Assembly (NCBI GenBank): GCA_001797415.1
Contig: MGPL01000083.1
Span: forward strand, 1 to 8,808
From: Deltaproteobacteria bacterium GWA2_55_10
Lineage (GTDB): Bacteria > Desulfobacterota > GWC2-55-46
Length of the DNA stretch: 8,808 nucleotides
Reading direction: 5' to 3'
Below are positions 5,389-8,808 of the stretch, piece after piece. How positions within the stretch are numbered: position 1 is the first letter of the stretch; every line of letters begins with the position of its first letter. Both the position numbers and the translations under genes were made by a program. The notes beneath the pieces are model-generated. The model did not search any database. It saw nothing but the letters and a program-made list of their open reading frames with translations, and was not told the DNA's origin.

Positions 5389-5753
5389 TACAGATCAGGT
5401 CTATCCTCGGTGTAGCGGATAACTCCGGGGCCAAGAAGGTCTCCTGCATAAAGGTCATCGGCGCGTCCAACAAGCTCATTGGCAAGATCGGCGACATCAT
5501 CGTAGTCAACGTCAAGGAAGCTGTCTTTGACGCGAAGGTCAAGAAGGGCGAGGTTGTGAGGGCGGTCATTGTGCGCACCAGGAAAGAGACCAGGAGGGCG
5601 GACGGTTCGTACATCAGGTTCGACGAGAACTCCTGCGTCATCATCAACAAGGACGGCGAGCCGGTCGGGACAAGGATTTTCGGCCCGGTGGCAAGGGAGC
5701 TTCGCGCGAAGAAGTTCATGAAGATAGTCTCTCTCGCTCCTGAGGTCCTCTAA
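5385..5753 (+). CDS. rplN: Large ribosomal subunit protein L14
   Basis: At 122 residues this is a standard L14 (E. coli 123). It begins MIQIRSILGVADNSGAKKVS and carries GDIIVVNVKEAVF, KGEVVRAVIVRTRKE and the conserved end GPVARELRAKKFMKIVSLAPEV. L14 forms an intersubunit bridge with helix 44 of 16S rRNA and binds the silencing factor RsfS in bacteria that have it. The ATG overlaps the rpsQ stop by four bases; GGAG at 5373-5376 inside rpsQ is eight bases upstream. rplX follows after 27 nt. Confidence 0.98.
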   Translation: MIQIRSILGVADNSGAKKVSCIKVIGASNKLIGKIGDIIVVNVKEAVFDAKVKKGEVVRAVIVRTRKETRRADGSYIRFDENSCVIINKDGEPVGTRIFGPVARELRAKKFMKIVSLAPEVL

Positions 5754-5780
5754 TATTAGATCAGACAAAGGTTGGATAAA

Positions 5781-6098
5781 ATGGCATTGAAGATCAGGAA
5801 AGACGACCAGATAATGGTCATAACCGGCAGGGAAAAGGGCAAGACCGGAAAAGTTCTCAGGGTGGACCCGGACAAGGAAAAGGTCTACGTCGAGAAGCTC
5901 AATTTGGTCAAGCGCCATCAGAAGCCCTCGCCGAAGTACAAGCACGGCGGGATAATCGAGAAAGAGGCTCCTCTACATGTGTCGAACGTCATGATTCTCT
6001 GCGAGAAGTGCAAGGGGCCCGTAAGGACCGGCAAGAGGGTCGAAGGCGACCGCAGGGTGAGGTTCTGCAAAAAGTGCGGTGAGGTGCTGGATAAATGA
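5781..6098 (+). CDS. rplX: Large ribosomal subunit protein L24 with a four-cysteine zinc-ribbon-like tail
   Basis: From the ATG at 5781 the product is 105 residues. The KOW domain lies near residues 10-35 (IMVITGREKGKTGKVLRV), followed by NLVKRHQKPS and GGIIEKEAPLHVSNV. The tail has Cys74, Cys77, Cys96 and Cys99 in a CEKC-x18-CKKC arrangement, able to bind zinc; E. coli L24 lacks the full set. L24 is an assembly initiator binding the 5' part of 23S rRNA. An in-frame TTG at 5772 would add three residues (MDK), but the ATG gives the family N terminus (MALKIRKDD), so it is preferred. The stop overlaps the rplE start in ATGA. Confidence 0.96.
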   Translation: MALKIRKDDQIMVITGREKGKTGKVLRVDPDKEKVYVEKLNLVKRHQKPSPKYKHGGIIEKEAPLHVSNVMILCEKCKGPVRTGKRVEGDRRVRFCKKCGEVLDK

Positions 6099-6637
6099 CG
6101 CCGAGACTCAAGGAAAAATATAACAAAGAAGTAGTTCCCGCGATGATGAAGGAGTTCAACTACTCCAGCGCCATGCAGGTGCCCAAGCTCGATAAGATAG
6201 TCATCAACATCGGCCTCGGCGAGGCTGTGAAGGACGTGAAGGTCATAGACGCGGCAACGCGCGACCTTACCGCCATCACCGGCCAGAAGCCGGTCGTCAC
6301 CAAGGCCAAGAAATCGATCGCGACCTTCAAGCTCCGCGAGGGCATGCCGATAGGCTGCATGGTCACGCTCCGCGGCCCCAAGATGTTCGAGTTCTACGAC
6401 CGCCTCGTCTCGTTCGCGGTGCCGAGGATAAGGGACTTCAAGGGCATGCCCGATAAGTCCTTCGACGGCAGGGGCAACTACACCCTGGGCATAAAGGAAC
6501 AGATAATATTCCCGGAAATAGAGTACGACAAGATAGACAAGATCAGGGGACTCAACATCACCATTAACACGACTGCGAAGAGCGATGAGGAGGCCAAGTC
6601 GCTCCTCAAGCACCTGGGAATGCCATTCAGGAGCTAA
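6095..6637 (+). CDS. rplE: Large ribosomal subunit protein L5
   Basis: The 180-residue product is close to the E. coli length (179). It begins MTPRLKEKYNKEVVPAMMKE, and contains VPKLDKIVINIGLGEAV, then AKKSIATFKLREGMPIG, VTLRG, and FDGRGNYTLGIKEQIIFPEI, all characteristic of L5. It binds 5S rRNA in the central protuberance together with L18 and touches the P-site tRNA. The ATG overlaps the rplX stop, with GAGGTG (6081-6086) inside rplX eight bases upstream. The following spacer of 29 nt contains the binding site for the TTG-started rpsN. Confidence 0.98.
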   Translation: MTPRLKEKYNKEVVPAMMKEFNYSSAMQVPKLDKIVINIGLGEAVKDVKVIDAATRDLTAITGQKPVVTKAKKSIATFKLREGMPIGCMVTLRGPKMFEFYDRLVSFAVPRIRDFKGMPDKSFDGRGNYTLGIKEQIIFPEIEYDKIDKIRGLNITINTTAKSDEEAKSLLKHLGMPFRS

Positions 6638-6654
6638 AGGCTCTTTACCGTTAC

Positions 6655-6660
6655 GGAGGT
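6655..6660 (+). promoter_or_regulatory. Ribosome binding site deciding the TTG start of rpsN
   Basis: GGAGGT is followed by the 6-base AT-only spacer TTTTAA and TTG at 6667. The arrangement parallels that before rpsC and rpsE. Confidence 0.85.
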
Positions 6661-6666
6661 TTTTAA

Positions 6667-6852
6667 TTGGCTAAGAAGTCACTCATAGCAAAGGCCAAGA
6701 GGAAGAAGAAGTTCGAAGTCAGGGAGTACAACCGCTGCCCCATCTGCGGCAGGTCGAGGGCCTATTACAGGAAGTTCGACATGTGCAGGCTCTGTATGAG
6801 GAAGATGGCCTTGAAGGGCGAGCTTCCCGGCGTAGTCAAGGCCAGCTGGTAA
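6667..6852 (+). CDS. rpsN: Small ribosomal subunit protein S14, zinc-binding (type Z)
   Basis: The 61-residue product is the short zinc-containing form of S14. Cys24, Cys27, Cys40 and Cys43 form CPIC-x12-CRLC, inside NRCPICGRSRAYYRKFDMCR, and the end reads GELPGVVKASW. The cysteine-free form, as in E. coli, is about 100 residues. S14 sits in the 30S head next to S3 and S10. The start is TTG with GGAGGT upstream; the N terminus MAKKSLIAKAKRKKKF fits the family. Bacteria with this form sometimes carry a cysteine-free paralogue under zinc control elsewhere in the genome; none is in this window. Confidence 0.98.
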   Translation: MAKKSLIAKAKRKKKFEVREYNRCPICGRSRAYYRKFDMCRLCMRKMALKGELPGVVKASW

Positions 6853-6879
6853 CAATTAATAGAGACGGAGAATCAGGAA

Positions 6880-7278
6880 ATGTCAATGACAGACCCGATC
6901 GCGGACATGCTCACAAGGCTCAGGAACGCGGTCCAGGCCAAACAGCAGGAAATCGTCTTCCCGGCCTCAACCATGAAGCTCGACATCGCGAAGATCCTCA
7001 AGGAGGAAGGCTACGTAAAAGAAGTCTCCTCCTACAAGGAAGGCCCGAAGGGCTTTATAAAGATACAGCTCAAGTGGGGCCCCTCGAAGAAGAGCTCGAT
7101 CACTGCGATCCGCAAGGTGAGCAAGCCTGGTTTGAGGAAGTACGTCGGCAAGGACGACATCCCCAGAGTATTGAACGGGCTCGGCATCGCCATAGTCTCC
7201 ACCTCCAAGGGAATCATGACCGACAGGAAGGCGAGAGAGCTCGGAGTCGGCGGAGAGATCGTCTGCACGGTTTGTTGA
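6880..7278 (+). CDS. rpsH: Small ribosomal subunit protein S8
   Basis: The 132-residue product is a standard S8. It starts MSMTDPIADMLTRLRNAVQA, like the MSMQDPIADMLTRIRN of E. coli, which fixes the ATG at 6880. It has IAKILKEEGYVK, then KPGLRKYVGKDDIPRVLNGLG and IVSTSKGIMTDRKARELGVG. S8 is a primary binder of the 16S central domain; in E. coli it also represses the spc operon by binding an mRNA site near rplE. I cannot identify such a site here by eye. The C terminus ends in cysteine (GGEIVCTVC), an end that varies between bacteria. ACGGAG at 6865-6870 is the likely binding site. Confidence 0.98.
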   Translation: MSMTDPIADMLTRLRNAVQAKQQEIVFPASTMKLDIAKILKEEGYVKEVSSYKEGPKGFIKIQLKWGPSKKSSITAIRKVSKPGLRKYVGKDDIPRVLNGLGIAIVSTSKGIMTDRKARELGVGGEIVCTVC

Positions 7279-7320
7279 TCGCTGCTTTAAATTAAAAGGA
7301 ACATAAAGAAGGGTTCGTAA

Positions 7321-7869
7321 ATGTCAAGGATAGGTAAACAGTCGATAGCTGTTCCGGCAAGCGTTAAGATCGCCCTCGAGGGCGGCCGCGTGAAGGTCGC
7401 CGGACCACAGGGCACTCTGGAAATATCTTTGAGGCCTGAGGTCTCGGTAGCGGTAAAAGACTCCCAGGTGCTGGTGACCAGGGCCGACGAGTCGAGGATA
7501 TCGAGGTCGCTGCACGGCCTTACGAGGACGCTCATAGCCAACATGGTAAAGGGCGTCACGGAGGGCTTCCAGAAGAGGCTTGATATCGTGGGCGTCGGAT
7601 ATAAGGCCGACGTGCAGGGCAACTTGTTGAACCTCGCGCTCGGTTACTCGCACCCGATCAAATACGAACTGCCCAAGGGCATAAGCGCGACCGTCGAGAA
7701 GCAGACGGGCATAACGGTCAAGGGCGCGGACAAGCAGCTCGTTGGCCAGGTGGCCGCTGACATAAGGGCTTTCAGAAAGCCTGAGCCGTACAAGGGCAAG
7801 GGCATCAAGTACGCAGACGAGGTAATACGCAGAAAGGCCGGCAAGGCTGGCAAGGCCGGAGGTAAATAA
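7321..7869 (+). CDS. rplF: Large ribosomal subunit protein L6
   Basis: The 182-residue product has the two-repeat L6 architecture. It begins MSRIGKQSIAVPASVKIALE, has VAGPQGTLEISL, then GVGYKADVQGNLLNLALGYS, and the C-terminal signature KPEPYKGKGIKYADEVIRRK. L6 stabilises the sarcin-ricin loop region where translation factors bind. GAAGGG at 7308-7313 lies seven bases before the ATG. The tail is slightly extended by a glycine/lysine run, AGKAGKAGGK, encoded by three near-identical 9-bp units (7834-7860). The end of the gene contains GGAGGT (7858-7863), the binding site for rplR. Confidence 0.98.
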   Translation: MSRIGKQSIAVPASVKIALEGGRVKVAGPQGTLEISLRPEVSVAVKDSQVLVTRADESRISRSLHGLTRTLIANMVKGVTEGFQKRLDIVGVGYKADVQGNLLNLALGYSHPIKYELPKGISATVEKQTGITVKGADKQLVGQVAADIRAFRKPEPYKGKGIKYADEVIRRKAGKAGKAGGK

Positions 7870-7872
7870 GAG

Positions 7873-8235
7873 ATGAGCGGCAGGGTAATCAAACAGAGCG
7901 GCTGGGAAAGAAGGAAGGCGCGCGTAAGGAAGAAGATAACGGGCACGGCAGAGAGGCCCAGGCTCAACGTGCGCAGGTCCAACAAGCACATCTACGCGCA
8001 GATAATAGACGACATCTCTGGCACGACGCTCGCGGCAGCATCGACACAGATGAAGGATTTCGACGGCGCTGATGCCAAGAAGATCGACGCGGCGAAAAAG
8101 GTCGGCCAGGCCATTGCCAAGGCAGCCGTAAGCAAGGGCATAGGCAAGGTGGTTTTCGACAGGTCAGGATATATATATCACGGCAGGATAAAGGCCCTCG
8201 CGGAAGGCGCTCGCGAAGCCGGGCTCGAATTTTAG
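7873..8235 (+). CDS. rplR: Large ribosomal subunit protein L18
   Basis: The 120-residue product is a typical L18. A basic N-terminal region (WERRKARVRKKITGTAERPR) leads into LNVRRSNKHIYAQIIDDISG and ends KVVFDRSGYIYHGRIKALAE then GAREAGLEF, both strong family signatures. L18 binds 5S rRNA and joins it to the central protuberance with L5. The ATG lies three bases after the rplF stop; GGAGGT within rplF, nine bases upstream, is the likely ribosome binding site. A 60-nt spacer separates it from rpsE, long for this part of the operon. Confidence 0.98.
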   Translation: MSGRVIKQSGWERRKARVRKKITGTAERPRLNVRRSNKHIYAQIIDDISGTTLAAASTQMKDFDGADAKKIDAAKKVGQAIAKAAVSKGIGKVVFDRSGYIYHGRIKALAEGAREAGLEF

Positions 8236-8273
8236 GTCTGAATACTACACAGATTTGGGGTTTCCTCCAGACC
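8235..8273 (+). other. Possible stem-loop in the rplR-rpsE spacer
   Basis: GGTCTG at 8235-8240 is the exact reverse complement of CAGACC at 8268-8273. Inside, TGGGG (8256-8260) can pair with CCTCCA (8264-8269) with one bulged base, partly competing with the outer stem. No T-run follows directly. It ends about ten bases before the rpsE ribosome binding site and could influence access to it; chance remains plausible. Confidence 0.3.
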
Positions 8274-8282
8274 GGAACCAAC

Positions 8283-8289
8283 AAGGAGG
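8283..8289 (+). promoter_or_regulatory. Ribosome binding site deciding the TTG start of rpsE
   Basis: AAGGAGG is followed by C and a run of seven T, whose last two bases plus G make the TTG start at 8296. The spacer is six bases. The length of the T-run sets the spacing but not the reading frame. Confidence 0.85.
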
Positions 8290-8295
8290 CTTTTT

Positions 8296-8796
8296 TTGGA
8301 GAAGATAGACGTAAACGCCCTGGAGCTTAAGGACAAGCTCGTATACCTCAACAGGGTCGCCAAGGTCGTCAAAGGCGGAAAGAGGTTCAGTTTCAACGCC
8401 ATAGTCGTCGTGGGCGACGGCAAGGGCCATGTGGGGATCGGCCTGGGCAAGGCTAACGAAGTGCCCGAGGCAATAAGAAAGGCGATAGAGCAGGCCAAGA
8501 AGTCTCTTATCGTGGTGCCCATAGTAGATGACGGCACCATCCCTTACGAAGTGACCGGAGCGTTCGGCGCAGGCAGGGTCTTCCTGAGGCCAGCTTCCCC
8601 CGGTACCGGCATAATTGCCGGCGGCGGAGTGAGGGCGGTCGTCGAATCCGTCGGCATTACAAACGTGCTTACGAAGTGCTTAGGGACCAACAACCCGCAT
8701 AACGTCGTCAAGGCCACCATGGACGCGCTCTCGCAGCTCAGGAGCCCTTCGAGCGTGGCTGAGCTTCGCGGAAAGCAACTCCAAGAGGTAAGGTAA
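8296..8796 (+). CDS. rpsE: Small ribosomal subunit protein S5
   Basis: The 166-residue product equals the usual bacterial length (E. coli 167). It shows the N-terminal double-stranded-RNA-binding-like domain, with VAKVVKGGKRFSFNAIVVVG and GDGKGHVGIGLGKANEVPEA, then the C-terminal domain with RPASPGTGIIAGGGVRAVVE and GTNNPHNVVKATMDAL. S5 contacts S4 and S8, helps form the mRNA entry channel, and affects decoding accuracy. The start is TTG, with AAGGAGG upstream; no ATG gives the expected N terminus. rpmD begins two bases after its stop, the conserved spc order. Confidence 0.98.
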   Translation: MEKIDVNALELKDKLVYLNRVAKVVKGGKRFSFNAIVVVGDGKGHVGIGLGKANEVPEAIRKAIEQAKKSLIVVPIVDDGTIPYEVTGAFGAGRVFLRPASPGTGIIAGGGVRAVVESVGITNVLTKCLGTNNPHNVVKATMDALSQLRSPSSVAELRGKQLQEVR

Positions 8797-8797
8797 G

Positions 8798-8808
8798 ATG
8801 GAAAAGAA
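8798..8808 (+). CDS. rpmD: Large ribosomal subunit protein L30, first codons (partial)
   Basis: Only ATG GAA AAG and two further bases are present. The call rests on position: in the spc operon rpmD directly follows rpsE, and L30 often begins with a short charged stretch such as MEK. The spacing of one base after the rpsE stop codon and the purine-rich rpsE end fit a coupled start. Nothing more can be read from this fragment. Confidence 0.7.

Noticed and set aside
5772..5780. Upstream in-frame TTG as the start of rplX
   Set aside because: It adds only MDK, lacks the strong GGAGG seen at the genuine TTG starts here, and the ATG at 5781 gives the family N terminus.
5235..5945. Minus-strand ORF of 236 codons across rpsQ, rplN and rplX
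   Set aside because: Shadow ORF spanning three real genes; composition is what antisense of this codon usage gives.
7261..7278. Cysteine in place of a more usual last residue in S8
   Set aside because: The S8 end varies between bacteria (E. coli ends in Ala), so a single residue difference there is not informative.
6783..7295. Plus-strand ORF of 170 codons overlapping rpsN and rpsH in another frame
   Set aside because: Low-complexity, very charged translation without motifs, overlapping two certain genes.
1..8808. CRISPR arrays, tRNA or rRNA genes, insertion sequences, defence genes or a hidden novel operon
   Set aside because: The plus strand is almost filled by conserved ribosomal genes; the remaining spacers (140 nt at most) are too short and show no such signatures.

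Overview
The window is one unbroken bacterial ribosomal-protein cluster on the + strand: the end of tuf, the S10 operon, and most of the spc operon. The order is tuf(3' end)-rpsJ-rplC-rplD-rplW-rplB-rpsS-rplV-rpsC-rplP-rpmC-rpsQ-rplN-rplX-rplE-rpsN-rplF's upstream neighbour rpsH-rplF-rplR-rpsE-rpmD(5' end). All nineteen complete genes are intact, have near-standard lengths, and keep their family signatures. Nothing looks transferred, broken or inserted at the protein level, and there is no sign of a novel protein system.

The source is a bacterium of moderately high GC. The tuf-rpsJ junction, the zinc-type S14, the four-cysteine L24 and a strong preference for AGG (Arg) and ATA (Ile) even in ribosomal genes argue against an enteric gammaproteobacterium. 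My low-confidence guess is a deltaproteobacterial/Desulfobacterota or Nitrospirota-like lineage.

Region by region: 1-86 is the EF-Tu tail. 139-4500 is the first half of the S10 operon, unusually loosely packed, with spacers of 88, 91, 65 and 140 nt. 4509-7278 is compact, with several ATGA stop/start overlaps (rplP/rpmC, rpsQ/rplN, rplX/rplE; also rplD/rplW earlier). 7321-8808 holds rplF, rplR, rpsE and the first codons of rpmD. No gene-free stretch exceeds 140 nt.

The interest lies in the spacers and start sites. There is a well-formed sigma70-type promoter candidate between rplC and rplD, a 9-bp hairpin between rpsS and rplV, and a 74-bp imperfect palindromic repeat-like element between rplV and rpsC. 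Every non-ATG start (two GTG, three TTG) belongs to a small-subunit protein, while all thirteen large-subunit genes start with ATG. The three TTG starts share a pattern of strong Shine-Dalgarno, short U-rich spacer, UUG.

Together the products build both subunits: S10, S3, S14 and S19 in the 30S head, S5, S8 and S17 in the body, and L2, L3, L4, L22, L23, L29, L14, L16, L24, L5, L18, L6 and L30 in the 50S, including the peptidyl-transferase surroundings, the exit tunnel and the 5S rRNA protrusion.
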